Shown: positions 13,301 through 26,600 of the stretch, piece by piece
Position numbering within the stretch: the stretch's first letter is position 1
Layout of the letters: the number at the start of each line of letters is the position of its first letter
Assembly: GCA_003864495.1 (NCBI GenBank)
Contig: PEDN01001353.1
Span: forward strand, 310,001 to 374,000
Length of the DNA: 64,000 nt
Direction: 5' to 3'
Source of the DNA: Nemopilema nomurai
Taxonomy: Eukaryota > Cnidaria > Scyphozoa > Rhizostomeae > Rhizostomatidae
The notes under the pieces: generated by a model
The model's input: the letters and a program-made list of their open reading frames with translations, nothing else
Told to the model about the DNA's origin: nothing
The model's database searches: none
Program-made: the position numbers and the translations under genes

Positions 13301-16300
13301 ACAACGCTTGTAGAGTTCGTTTCGACATGGAAGTAATGAATTACGAGCACTCATTTCCTCAGTGATGCTGGGATATGATGTGATGGGAGAAGTGAAGTTT
13401 GTTTGACGTTTTACGCACAGCCTTTGGCTACAGCTGGTTCATAGTCATGCGTCATATCTGTGCCGTGATTATGACCGTATGCACTAAGTATTATTCCAAA
13501 TCAATTATATGGTTTCAAGGTTTGGAAATGGTTTCAAGCAAAGGAAGAAACAAACACCTGTAAGACGTGCAATTTGAAGGCGCTACTCAACACAAACTCA
13601 TATGCCTTATGTGATCCCCGTTACTATGCCCTCTTCTATGGTCCATCTAATGTGTCTTTTCCCACCTCTCTGTTTTTCTACCCCTCCACGTGCATTATTT
13701 AGATTCCTTTGTTTATCCCAGTTGCCTTTTATACCAGCACTCTCTCTTCGTCTCCTTTGGCAGTCTCCTCTGTTATCCTACTGTTTGTTCAATCAGTCAC
13801 TCTACCTTCGCTTTTTCAACCTTCTGCCAGTTGCAATTCTATGCCTAAGGCCCATATTAATCTGTGGATCCTTTTTCTCCACTTTTTACATCAACGCGTA
13901 ACATCTTTTTTCATCAACATCTATTCTGCAGAAAGTTATTTTTATTAAACAGCAAATGTGCTTTTTGTATATCACAGTTATTACAAATTACACCCGTAGT
14001 TTTGGACTTTTCGGGACAATCTTTCTCGTGAACTCACCCTTGTTATTTTAAATGAAATCGCCTTTAATGATCGGTTTCCCAAGCTTGTTAAGATGTTTTG
14101 ATCATGAAACTCCGAAAAACTGTGTCTGGAAAAGTTTGTTACGACTAACAGTACATCAGGTGCTACTAAAAAACACGAGTCTTTCTTTTCTTATTCATAT
14201 CTAATTCATTTTCTGCCATAACTACTGGATGGGCTTAGAGAGGCCCCCTCCAGATGAGCCCCCTCCAGATAAGCCCCCTCCAGATGAGCCCCCTCCAGAT
14301 GAGCCCCCTCCAGATGAGCCCCTTCCAGATGAGCCCCCTCCAGATGAGCCCCCTTCAAAGCCGAGCCTCCAAAAGAATGATTCTCTCAGAAAGCTCTTTA
14401 CGTGAACAGTTTCTTTACGCCCATTCTCCAAGTGCCAGCTGTTTTGTTTTGATGGTTTGCGCTGACTAACAAGGGGCCTCTTGTTTGTGCAACAGATTTG
14501 CTCAAGATGGACGGGGTTGCGGAGGAGGTTCCAACGCAGAAGAATCTGATCAAGGAACACGATTCAACTTACGTAAAAATAGCCAAATCTGGAGGGCATT
14601 CCGGTACGACCCCCGGCTTTCAGTGCTCGATCTACTTCTCAGTAACGCAGTAGAGAGGCTTGACTTTGATTTCTGTAAAAGAGGCTCAGCCTCTCTTCCT
14701 TCAAGCTGACAGTGTTTCGTTTCAGCACCGTTTAGATGGCGACGGGCAGTTTTAGCTATACGTGACTACTTTTACTATGCTGCTAGTTGAATTTATTATT
14801 TATTATTTCAAGCATTATTTTCACAATGATTTATAACTCTTTCTGCTAAACTAGGAAACTGATCTCTTACTTACTGAGTTTTTACACTAAAGAACCGACC
14901 ATTGCCTTGAGAGTGCATTGTGTCTAGCTGTTCGTGATGAGAAACTGGATTATCGATCATGGCCATTTTAGAGTCAAAGGGAAGGGTGTAAAGTCTATTA
15001 TTTTGTAACAAAATATTTTCATTGCAGATCTGCTGAAAACCAACGGAGCTCCAGTGGTTGAATCCCCCCGAAAGAACCAAATCAAGGAAACTGACTCTGA
15101 CTATATCAAGCTAGCCAAGAAAGGAGGACATTCAGGTATGTAACTTCTCATCCTTATTTCTCTAAGTAGCAACAAAGGTAGAGATTTACTTTTCAAGCCT
15201 CAGTCTGCCAGCCTTTTTGACGTAGGGATGGATGAAGATTCGTCCCGTACAGAAACTCTGTGGGAATTGTGAGAATAGTCTGATTGGTGTTGCTATTGTC
15301 CACACCCACTTTCAGTTGTAATGTCATCGTACCACCATGCATACGATCTTCATTCGGAAGCCCCGATAAGAAACATCATTGTAAAACGAAGTTTCTCCAT
15401 TGCATTTTTTTAAAGGAGAATCTTCTGACACTGTTTCAGTTTGAAAAATTGCTTATGCCTCTTGCCTCCTATTTTGTTTATTCCCGCGAACGCACCCCAA
15501 TCCAGCACCCACCCCAATCCAGCACCCACCCCAATCCAGCAACCACCCTCTTATATTCAAGAAAACATCTTTACCATTGTATTTCAAGTTTTTCAAGCCA
15601 TTAATTTGTGGTGACCCGTTTTTCTCTGTAGGCCTTCTAAAATCCGATGTGAAGCAAGCAGATAATGCAGTGCGGAAGAACAAGTTCAAGGAGACCGACT
15701 CTGATTACGTCAAACTTGCCAAGGCAGGCGGACACACCAGTGCGTGATCTTTTTATATCCTTTTTTCATATTGTTGCTTTCCTGGATTATTATGAGAATG
15801 ATGGGAGTAACTTCTGGAATAACCCCTAGAGTAACTCCTGGAGTAACCCCTAGAGTAGCCCCTAGAGTAACCCCTAGAGTAACTCCTGGAGTAACCCCTA
15901 GAGTAGCCCCTAGAGTAATTCCTGGAATAACCCCTAGAGTAACCCCTAGAGTAACCCCCTAGAGTAACCTCCTAGAGTAACCCAGTATTACCTGGAGATG
16001 ATCTGACAAGGAAACAGAGCACACCTCAATTGATGCTACTGTCTCAGAGGATCTAATTTGCAAGCAATTATTTTCATTCCCAATCGCGATGTCAGTGATT
16101 GTTCTTAAGGTTGTTGTTGTTTCTTCAGATCTGTTGGCGAGCGAAAGCACGACGCCCAAAGCCGAGTCATCTCTTCCAAAGCGAAGAACGTCGCAAGGCA
16201 GCAACGATGGCAAGAATGTGAAACGAGGCGGAGATGCGGGTAAGAAAGCCCACGTTAAAGAAGAAAGAGGTACTTCTTCAAATGCCTCGCTAGTTACCAC

Positions 16301-17643
16301 TAAAGCTATTTATAGTTTGTTAAATGAAGTTGCATTTTGTTGTCTTCGGTGATTATATTTTTTCCGTTTTGTAAAAACAACTGCCCTGGGATCAAATCTG
16401 AAATATCACCTCTCTTGTAACCCCACTCGACAATGTAACTGTATTGAATCTTGTGATTTATTTGCTGATGTATAACAATAAAAACTGAGTTCTTGGGTCG
16501 CAAAAGTAATTTCATTTTTCTAATGGACCGCCAGACTTAGATGACCTTTCAGCTTCAAATGTTTAAGAAGCTTTTTCTTGCTGGCTAGAGTATCCATATA
16601 CCAAAGTTTCGAGTAACCAGCTACCCCTAGAAGCCCCCTTAAATAGAGATTCTCCCAAACCGCTCCCCTTTTGTTGGTAGACCTCTTGAAGATGGTTGAG
16701 AAGAAACCACCCTCTCCAAATCAAAAGTATAAATCATCTTCCTCAGACTGGTTTGAGCACAACGATAAGAGGACTCCTGAACCCATCACCACGGGTAAGA
16801 TATAAACCAAATCAACCCCTTTGCTTGCTGCTTTTTATTGTACCCATATCGTAGACTGCATTTTGTAAAACGTGACATGCGTCCTAACTGACCGAAGCTC
16901 GGTTCTGGAACCAATTAAACGCTTTATGGCTTCTCTAGTACGTTGGAAAATAACCTAATAGGCCCTGTTTTCAACTGAATCCTTTTACTGGCCTGTGAGG
17001 AAGATTTGTTCGGACCGGATAAAGTGTTTGACAATGCTAATTCCATAGACATTCGTGTAACGCTTCTAATGTCGATTTGCTTTGTTTAGGGAAAGGCAAA
17101 GGTGTCAGAAAAGATGCAAACAACAACAGCAAAAGGTGTGCTCACGTCTTGAGTCCTCTCACTTAATACGCATGCGCAGCGTCTTTGCAAGTCTGCCTGC
17201 ATACATATTCTTGTTGCTGAACAATCGATTTCAAATCTCGAAAAAAGTAACCAGTGCAAGAGGTTTCTTGATAAAATTCCCGTTAGCCTTCTTTCTTCTT
17301 CACTCATGCCTCCTTCCCCTCTTATTTCCTATTTTAGGTAATGCCAACATTCTTTAGTTGATTAAAATGGGATGTGACTCAAAACATTTTTTCGCCATTC
17401 ACATGTTTTTCGAACGCTTTTTAAGAAAAGCTTGATATTTTTTTTAATGAGAAAAAATCTCGTTTTCCCTTTCTTTTTCACCTATTTTTCTATCGAACAG
17501 CGCTGTTTTTATTATTTTGTATTTATGTTCATATTTGCAGTGTTCTTTTGCCATCTGCTGAGCCGCAAGTTCAGAAGTCAGGGAAGCGTTTGTTTCAAGT
17601 GCAAACGGATAGAGCCCAGGCTCCCTTTGCTTTACATTATTAA
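10387..17643 (+). CDS. C7orf57-like protein with tandemly duplicated DSDYVKLAK exons (first exon not found)
   Basis: Exons: 10387-10590, 13032-13148, 14496-14603, 15028-15135, 15632-15739, 16129-16239, 16681-16794, 17090-17135, 17541-17643. All junctions are phase 1 except the last (phase 2), and the parts sum in frame to TAA at 17641. The first listed exon opens D-W-Y-R-M, so the Met at 10398 is probably internal and a phase-1 coding exon lies upstream. It then has a PGL element, LPSAR and [12 protein letters not shown]. Each following exon is a unit of about 36 residues: LLK at the start, a basic spacer, then K-E-x-D-S-x-Y-V/I-K-x-A-K-x-GGH. The 16681 exon starts DLLK and ends with [17 protein letters not shown]. 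As I recall it, vertebrate C7orf57 has the same order (DWY, PGL, ETDSEYVKLAK-GG, DLLK, DWY.H) with one unit. Molecular function is unknown; the protein looks hydrophilic and unstructured. Homology is confident, the last two exons moderately so. Confidence 0.8.
10603..10754 (+). repeat. 19-bp minisatellite just inside the first intron of the C7orf57-like gene
   Basis: About eight imperfect copies of GCTACCTTATGTAGGTGCT begin 12 bp after the splice donor at 10590|10591. Many copies carry AGGTG or AGGTA, so the array is studded with weak donor-like sites downstream of the real one. Confidence 0.85.
14241..14357 (+). repeat. 15-bp minisatellite in intron before exon 14496
   Basis: About eight copies of CAGATGAGCCCCCTC, nearly perfect. 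It is open in several frames (repeating GGGSS on the minus strand, LQMSP on the plus strand), which creates spurious ORFs. It lies inside an intron of the C7orf57-like gene, about 140 bp before an acceptor. Confidence 0.9.
15493..15546 (+). repeat. 17-bp minisatellite in intron before exon 15632
   Basis: Three copies of CCACCCCAATCCAGCAC, within the intron that precedes the exon at 15632. Confidence 0.85.
15804..15981 (+). repeat. 12-bp minisatellite in intron after exon 15739
   Basis: About fourteen units of GAGTAACCCCTA and close variants (GTAGCCCCTA, GTAACTCCTG). The array starts about 65 bp after the donor at 15739|15740. The longest apparent ORF over it is a run of TPRVTPGV repeats and is not a gene. 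Confidence 0.9.
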
Positions 17644-18546
17644 GCAAAAAATTGGTAGGTTCTTTCATATTTATACTATCCTTATTTTGACATGCTTTGC
17701 TTTGAGTAGCTCACAACAAGCTGAAAAGTTTTAAGGGTTTATTTTTAAAACAAACATGATTCAAGTGATTTGACCTTTTCTTCTTTTTATTACACGTGCT
17801 TACAGGCTCGTTGTAAATTTGATTTTTATTTCAGGTCAAGTGTTGATCGTTTCTTTGGTTGGTAGCAAGTTCAAATGTAGCTACAACAATCGCTAGTCGT
17901 TGGTTGACTAAACCATCAAATGTCATAATTAGAGAGGTTTTAATAAGAAAATTAGTTCGCCAGCAGCATCAGAAGTTGTTTAAATCTGAAAATTACAGAA
18001 TTGGTTTTACGAAACGAAGGAAAATGTTGACTAGGTAGTTGGTCGAAGGCTGTTTGTCCTTTTTCTTGCTAGACATATTTCCACCACTTTTCACGTCTTC
18101 TCTTGCTTCCTATGAATGGTTTGCCAGCATTACTTGAGCTTCAAAACGCTCTGTTTTCTGTAAGAAAGCTTTGTTTCGAACAAGGTTACGTCTATGATAT
18201 AGGAATTGTTATGTAGGCTATTCAGTTCGCATTTTAATCTAATCCTCTATTCTGTGTTTCTTTTGAACTACGATAATGATAAAGAAAGCCTTGTAGACTT
18301 ATGAAAGCCATAATGGTTTATTTAACCAGCTTAAAAGCATCGTCTGGTCATCTAGACTTTTAGCCGTTGTCTGTAAAATATTGGTTGTTAAAATACTGTT
18401 TCTTGGTATGTTAGTCGTTTTATTTTTGTATAATTTGCTTTTACGTATTTAACTCATATATCCGAAAACAAAAGCAAATTGATTTTTCTTGTTTCATTAG
18501 TTTTTCAATTAATTTGTTCTTAATTCTATGATGTTGGATGAACGTA

Positions 18547-18576
18547 AATAAAAATGTATTAGAATACAAAAATAAA
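18547..18576 (+). terminator. Candidate poly(A) signals for the C7orf57-like gene
   Basis: Two AATAAA hexamers (18547-18552 and 18571-18576) about 900 bp past the TAA at 17641-17643. I saw no earlier AATAAA downstream of the stop, which suggests a long AT-rich 3' UTR over 17644-18590. Confidence 0.4.
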
Positions 18577-18599
18577 AGCAACATTGAGTCCGTCCTTAA

Positions 18600-20630
18600 T
18601 TTGAATCAACCTTACTTCTTTGGCTCAGGCACCGGAGTAAAGTTTTGAAATTCCCATTTCCTCATCCAAAATGAACAGGAGCAATGCTAAATTAACAACA
18701 AAAGCAATCTTTGTATGATTATTTGGCCATTTTACGCAGTTCTAGTCTATTATTCTTTTGAAACGTGGAATTCTTTCCCTTTCATCTGAATCAACATTAG
18801 CAAGAACATTATTTACGACTTCCTAACCACCTGGGAAATTCAGTTCTTCTCATTTCTTGCCATGTGGGGATTGAAGTAATTCCCAAGCCGTTGCATTATA
18901 CCAAGCTACAAATACTTTAGACTTTCTGCTTATCTTGTCACTGGAGTGTTTAGAGGTCTTGAGAACGGACGTTGGTAATTGGTAGCGTGTCTTGGCAGAC
19001 ATTTTATGAGTTCGGCTGCATCAAGAACGCTTTTTTCCACGGAAAGCAGGATGCTTTGTGCTTCTCTAGGTTTGTATGTCTTCGTTGTACTTTTTTTAAC
19101 GTCTAATACCAAACTTTCGCAAGCGTGCGAATTCGCGAACTTGACTCGACTCCAGTGAAATCTTCCGTCATTATTCAACAACAGAGATGCAGGTTTTGGC
19201 AGCGTTTCCTTTTGCTGGCTTACAGCAGCAGTGTTATCTGCCTTTTGTAGCTGAGGAAGTTTAAGGCGAATAGTAACGTCTTGGGAAGATATTTATGAAA
19301 AGGAGACGGCATTTTTAATTTCCTTCATGAAACCTGCTACTTGTTTGTCGTTTCACATTCTTTTTGGTGTATTTTTCATTCAAGAGAACCGGGGGGCCGA
19401 CTGCACTAAATTTGTTGCAACATTTTGTTAGTAGTAGTTGTTGGATTAGCAAGATCAGCTTTGCCTAGTTCTCTTAAATCTACCTACTTTCTTTTGCTTA
19501 GGAAAAACGTCCTTAGCAATCAAAAGTAGATAAGCAGAGTTTGTCTTGCTTTTAACTTAGAGGGAAGAACTCACCAATTGCCTATCGAGGGACACTGAAC
19601 AACAACAAACACGGGCCTAGCCCACGTTCACTCTCTAAACGATCGCCCGAATTCCACCAGCGAGCATTAGCATCAAATGTTTGTTGATCGATCATGGTGA
19701 TCAAAATTCACCTTACCGATTCAACCAATTACGGCTCCAATTAGTACTAGCTACAAGTAAATGCTTCTTTCCATGGTTATTTGCTACCCCGAACAAAGGA
19801 ATACGTCCTAAGCACATAAAATAAAATAAACTGCCGCTTTACTCTTATTAAATCTTTTTCTCGAGAACCCGCAAAACAAAGAGAGAAATAAAACACGGGT
19901 TCTAGAACAAAACAGTCTTGGAGCCCTGCGTAGCTTTTCGCAGAAATCACACATCTCTCTTGATGATAATGTCCATACTTTAATATTTATAATCATTAAT
20001 GATTCTAAAAGTATGTGTATTTGTTGCAGATACGCAGGGCTGCATTTGCGAATGTCGGGCTCATAGCTGATGGGGCTCCCTAAAATACATACATACACAC
20101 ATATTCTAGATTGTTTTGTCTATTCTGACATAACAGTGCTCGATGTGCAAAAAGCACAGAGCAATATATATAATAGAAGACTGGCTAGAAATGAGACATG
20201 TTCTCTGTTACTCCGAGTTTCGTGCTTGCGCACTCATCAGACAGACTATAATCTTATATTTTGCTATTGTCTGATAGCTTTCTTTTAAATGTTTCATAAT
20301 TTTCCTGAATCGTTATTGCTGGCGGCAGTCTATTCCAAATTAACGCTGCCCTATGCTTGAAATAAGTTTTGTTTTTGATCGGGTGAGTTGCAATTGTTCC
20401 TAGATGATCTCTGCGATTTTGTTTTTATCACTAAATGTTTCAGGGCATTAGGACACTTGTTGTTGTATAATTTGTGAAGCTACGCTTCTTTTATAGATAT
20501 AATCAAATATGCCAAATTAGTTCATATCATGCTACTTAATTTATCAACAGAACTTTTTATAGGCTTAAAAACAATTTGCCTATGACCCTTGGGGAATGCG
20601 GCACTGGAGATACGTGTATTATTTTATGCT
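18600..20630. other. Intergenic DNA between C7orf57-like gene and kinase 3' end
   Basis: No exon with a recognisable motif or supported splice pair on either strand. The C7orf57-like gene and the kinase gene converge on this interval. No repeats of note. Confidence 0.5.
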
Positions 20631-20636
20631 TTTATT
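20631..20636 (-). terminator. AATAAA overlapping the kinase stop codon
   Basis: On the minus strand the end reads GAG AAA TAA AAG, so an AATAAA hexamer overlaps the TAA stop. If used, the 3' UTR would be only about 15-30 nt. Other signals further left cannot be excluded. Confidence 0.3.
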
Positions 20637-23600
20637 TCTCTTTAAAAGCATCCTCAACAGTAGCTTTTTCATAAAAGGCTTTCAATGTCTTAACTGTTAC
20701 CATTTTGGTGGAGCTTGCCATTTCGAGGAGATTTTTGCGGAGGAAACTTGCTACTGCGTACGGCTCGAAGCTGACAGAGAACAGCGAGTTGTGTTTTGTT
20801 TTCTTTGCCTCCGTGTAGCGCGTCTTAATCTGATCGCTGGATAGTCTTCTGGGCTCAGCAATCCGGTGGTCGGCTAGGTCTATGTAAGCACAGATGCCCC
20901 ATTCGTGGTTGTCAAACTTCAAATAAACGGTGTGAAAGTGGAAAGCCTCCTGCTCCTGCTCAGTCAAACTGATTCCAAGCTCTTCGTGAAGGCAAAAAGC
21001 AGCGCTGTGGAGGAGCGAGACCAGCATTCCTTCGCCCCTGTCGTTGTAGCTCTCTTTGTATACACTTTTTGTGACAGTGCAGGTGAATAAACGAGGTGCT
21101 GGGAGGCCTGCTTGACTTGGGTTTGTCCCTTAAAGATAAAAAGCCTGATTCATGAAACCTAGTGGCGAATTCCTATATATTGTACTAACAGTAACAAATC
21201 ACCAGTCAAGGGTTATAGGACGCAGGTCAAAGGTTACACGTCACTAGCGACTGCAAAGCAATAGAATGTTTATGGCTTTGGTTTTACACGCTAGGGACGT
21301 AGGGAACGGGGGAGCAGAGGGGCCATGAACCCCAACTCTTCAGCAAACCGCAAAAAGCATTCCAGCGAGACCCAAAATGTCCCAATCACGGAAGTGGTCA
21401 TGTGCCCCTTTTCGAATTTGTTCCCACTTCTCAGATGCTAATTTCGTCCCGATTACAAGTAACACTATGGCCTAATAGTTCTATGGCTTTCTGTACTCAA
21501 TCAAAAATTCTTGAAGGCTACAAAGACACAGAAGAGCGTTGAATGGTATATTTGCATCAGACAACTTACCTGCGTTTTCTCTCTGGAAAAACAGGATCTT
21601 TTTGTCGGATGTTATGACAGCCAAATGTAAACCAAAAGATGTGCTGTAGAAACTATTAACAATTCTTTTGCATGGGACGGCTTTAAGCTTTTCCTCCGAA
21701 TTCATCACTTCCCGCCAAACTGCTCGCATTGCACGATGGTGCACATAACTGGTCTCTGTGAACTCCAACGTGATCGAGCAATTGTCTTTCCCGTGTCTCA
21801 AAGGTAATCGCAGGCTCTTCAGTGCAACTGATGTGTCCTTTTTTATCTCACCCGACTCAAAAAGCTGCATAGCAATGCAAACATTTCATAAGAGGTAAAT
21901 AATCTCAGTTGCAACATTTTCACGAGTGACAAGTGTGCAGCGTGGAGCAAATTTCAAAGAAGTACCAAAGTGCAATGCCGAAATGAGAGTTGTTTAAATC
22001 TAACACCTAAAGCAAAACATTGTGGCACAACTTCATGCAATACGATAGCCGTGGATTAATATTTAGAGACCTGCAATAATGTAAACAGTGGAACAACGAA
22101 TGACACAAAGTAGACACTGGTAGACAAGGATAGCGATACACACAGAGGACATGCATGATTGGTTCGATGTTGAAAGGCAGAGTGAGAACAGGCAAGGTGC
22201 CAAACAGGGCTGGCACGTGGGCTCAAGCAAATCAAAGGTCAAAGGTCAGGGGTCGCTAGCTTTAACGGAGAACATATTGATACAAAGCAGAAGCTTCTAA
22301 ATACAGAAGGCGCTTTGAAACAAACTTAAGAAGTTACATGACGGATAAATTATGCAATTCTTTACTTACAGAATTAAATTCTCTCATTTTGCTACAATAG
22401 AATTCGTAATGCTCCCATTCGGAACTTGGTTCCGGCAGGGTTTCGTCTCTCTCAACTTTCACTTTGCAAACCAGCTTATCCGGCGAATATCTCCTTTTCA
22501 TATTTGTATTACCAACTGCATCTGTCTGAACAGGAATTATACTTTTTGCAATAATGCATTTTTCAAATATTCATCTCTTGGTATATAAGTGTATATGTAT
22601 ATGTATATATCTTAAAAAACAAACTATAACAATCGTAGTGGCAAGACGAAATGCTGATGAAAAGGATAATAACTTAAAACTCGTAAATATTTATACGAAC
22701 AAGACCAGACAAGACAACTTCTTTGATGATTGTTACTAGAAAGAGTCACAAATATAGAAGCGAGAGCAGCAAGGTTAGGTATTGTTTCTGGTAGAAGGCA
22801 GAGGTCAGTGTCAGATGCTTGATTGGTGTTCTGCCTGTACACATTTTAGCTGAACGAAGAAAGTTTTTAGCCAGCAAATTGCTCTGTGTTTTTGTGCAAA
22901 ACCGCTCAGATTTTCCAGTGCATGTGTCGAGAACAAGAGAAGAAGAAGAAAGAAGAAGAAGCCTGTAACTCCTTGCAATGATAGAGAGAAAGCATCTCTA
23001 CTTCTGTCTGATTTGATGATTTCACTACCTTTTTCGTATGACGAGAGATATGCTATTGATGACGCCTTTCCATAAGGTTTGTGTGTCGATGTCAAGAGAA
23101 GACATTGCAACACACAATACTGGCTAACACATACAGTCACTATCATCATGATACAGGTCTCAAAATCAAGATATGAATAATAACAACAACGATGAAGAAA
23201 GCTATTCGGTACAACTATAAATCTCATTATCACAAGGTAATTTTCAACTGGCTATCCTGGGTTTACATATAAAAAGACTATCAAAATTGTAGGGAAAATA
23301 AATTATAATATAGTAGCTCTGTATCAGTCGAAGCTTTGTTTCTATGGCAGAACTTAAAGTATGTGGCGCGAATAAAGATTGTGTCAAAAGCTTAAAGACA
23401 AGATACTGCTTTGTCAATAGAAAGGGAGTCATAAATGTCAATGAAAGAGCTGCAAGAATTGCCAGATAATCTATGTAAACTATTAGACAAGTTGAAGAAT
23501 GAGACTGACTTAAACTGACGTTTTGAGCCAGAGATGAGGGAGACGCATTTCTCAGACTTTCGAGTATAATTGATGAACAAAAAATGGACTGTTGCCTAAA

Positions 23601-26600
23601 TGAGTCAAGTGGTATGAGCTTTGATGGAAGAAAGGGAAAGGTATTGTGGGACTGGGACACAGCATGAGAGGGTAGCAGTGATATTTAAGAGAACTTGACA
23701 TGCGAGTCGTGCGGTACACACCTCCTCAATAAGACTATCTGCAATATAGATCTTCGTATCTTTTAGAAAACCAAACGTGAAAAATTCTGTTGTGAATGAA
23801 GATGATTCGTACGGGTTCACATCATCTAAAAAGAAAACACAAAATTTTTTGCACTGACTCAGTATCTTTAATTACTGTCATCTTATATTGAATTCATTTA
23901 TGATTTTAATTCATATTGAATTAATCAACGATCAAATAGTTGTGGGTTAAGGAACTGAAATATGCATCATATGAAATAATTGTTAATGTAATCGAATTTG
24001 CCATTTAAATCGGTCCTTATAAAGAAAGGGTAGGGCTGAGTAAGTAATAGCTTTGATATAGAAAAGCGGCAGTGGAGTATGAGACCAGCTTAAACCATAA
24101 GTGCTTATGGTGGCTGCAACATACAGTGTTGTAAGCCTCGTTTGTGCATGAGATTGCCCCAGAAAGAGGCTCGATGTCGCTGTTTCTCAATGTGCAAAGA
24201 AGTTAACATTCTGACCCAAACATTGTGCAATTCCTAGCTCAGATAATTTATTATCAACCTTGTTTGTATACGTTTGTATAAGTGAAATAGGTGAAATGCT
24301 TATTTTACAAGCAACATATTCCTCCGATTGTGTACAAAATTGCAAAATGCTCAAAATTTTAAAAACATAATTACCACTGTTATATTGATTTCTGAGCCTT
24401 ACTAATTGCAGCAATTGAGCTGATGATTAAATGTGAGCAACTTGGAGCGTTTAACGAACGGATGAAAGTGGTTCAAACGCAATAATACATTCGCATTCGT
24501 TGATTGTCTTGTCATAACTGCCACATAGCATTGCTTCGATTGTAAATACTGATATCTTTTAGTCTTTTCTAGTCCCTAAACCCAAAGCGACTAAGGCACC
24601 AACATTTATTTTCAAGGATTTCTGCTCACCTGTGAAGTATTCATTTAAGACGGCTGCTGCACTGCTCGGTCGCTTGTCCGGATCATTTTCATAGCAATTC
24701 ATGATGAGTTTCTTCAGCGGATCGCCGTCCGGTCGCTTCTTTGGCAATTCGACTTTCGCTCTTGTCGGATCCCAGTCCGCCTCGTTTAGAACATCGGTTC
24801 TGTCACTGTACCATGGCCTCATACCCAGGACGCAGAACGCAACCGTGTTGCCATAGGAATATAGATCAGCTCTTTTAAACATTTCTGTGAAATCTTGCTT
24901 GATGACGAAATCTGCAGCATCAATTAGTTTAAGAACAATATTGTTCAGTAGCAAAGAGCATCGCTTGGATGCTGTTATCAATGCTCTTTTGTTACATTCG
25001 AGCGAGTCAATAAGTCAGCTCCTAATCGAACATTTATTTGACAGTAACAACCTTGGTGTAACAAGAGTTGGGGTTTATGGATGGGGGTGTAATTAACTTT
25101 AGGCGAGCTTTTACTTGCTATGGAAGCACACGATAGACCAGTATGAATCATTCTTATTGTCTTAGTGAAAGTGTTTCCTCGTTAGGCCATGCAAAGGCAG
25201 CCTTTTGGACTAATCCCTGATGACCATCGACCGATACTTCCAAGTGCCTATACTTCAAACTGATGACCATCGACCGATACTTCCAAGTGCCTATACTTCA
25301 AACTGATGACCATCGACCGATACTTCCAAGTGCTTATACTTCAAACTGATGATCATCGACCGATACTTCCAAGTGCCTTCAATTCTATGCACCGTCAATG
25401 CACCGCCGGCTTCATAACACGAGTGGTATGGTAGCTATTAATCAATTAGTCATGACTCGCAGTGTTTGATACCTAGTACATAAGTTCTTGCTTTACTTCT
25501 CGTGCGCCCACTTAAATAAAAATTCGCTTACCATCATAGGGTTGATCTTCGTTGAAATAGCTCCATAGTTCTGGAGCAGCGTACCTTGTGGAAAGATAGT
25601 TGCTGGCTTCCTTGAAGTGCTTCTTGTATGCTTCACCAAAATCATTCAGTTTCAATATTCTGCTCTCTGGATAAATCTAGAAAAGGTAAATTTGATTTAC
25701 GCGCAACTTTAAACATTCTACCAATAGCAGAAAAAAAGAGTTCAACCTATGAAAAGTTCAATTGTTTTTATTACGACAGGTTTCTGAAAAGAGGCTGCTT
25801 TTGAGTCATAGAAGACCCAGAATGTGAGCTTTCCAAGCCTCTGATGCTAGCGGGTTACAAGAATGTTACCAGAATGTGAGCCAGCAAGAAACACACCCAA
25901 TTCTTAATATTAGAAATCGGAACAATCTCAGAGCTTGAGATCTTACAGCAAGGTCAGCAACAGCAACCACAATCGTGCAAATACAAGTGGACCTCTTATA
26001 ATCATGACTGACTTCAGTTTAGGACAAAGGCAGTCGAAACAACTCTAGAACGAGGCTGGATCTCAACACCCAGTCACTGTGAGATTGAAGTGAATGGAAT
26101 GTGCCAAGTTTTCTTACCAATATATTATCCGGTTTGATGTCTCTATGCGCCACGTCCAGATCATGCAAATAGGCCAGTGCACGAATGATCTGCCCCGCAA
26201 AGTTCCAAGCGACGCTTTCAGGTAGTCCCTTCTCTTCGTGAGTGGATCTGCTTGTCACATATTTGGTCAAGTTGTCAGGCACGTATTCCAATACGAGAAA
26301 TTGTTGCCGCTCCCGAAGGCGCCACGTGTCAATGGTCACGTGCTCTTCGATCTCTCCTTTGTATCGAAATGCGACAATGTTGTCGTGCCTGAACATGCTA
26401 CAAGGATACAGTTGAACGCTGCTCAATTCAACCCAACAAAAGGTTAAAACAGGTTACCTATTCTGAATACGAAAAAGAAGACTACGAATCGGTCCAACTT
26501 GGATCCATATTATATGCGAAAAACGTCCTACAAGTACGGCATAACTATCAATTCAGTATAGTGTGGTTAATGTCGATAACGTCTTGGTCTTTGGGAAAGG

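Noticed and set aside
14222..14560. 112-codon minus-strand ORF with a GGGSS repeat region
   Set aside because: It is the reverse of a 15-bp intronic minisatellite plus antisense of a real exon of the C7orf57-like gene.
15744..15962. 72-codon ORF with TPRVTPGV repeats
   Set aside because: It is generated by the 12-bp intronic minisatellite after exon 15739.
24887..25096. Plus-strand 69-codon ORF over the kinase
   Set aside because: Antisense shadow of the exon ending at 24911 and of its intron.
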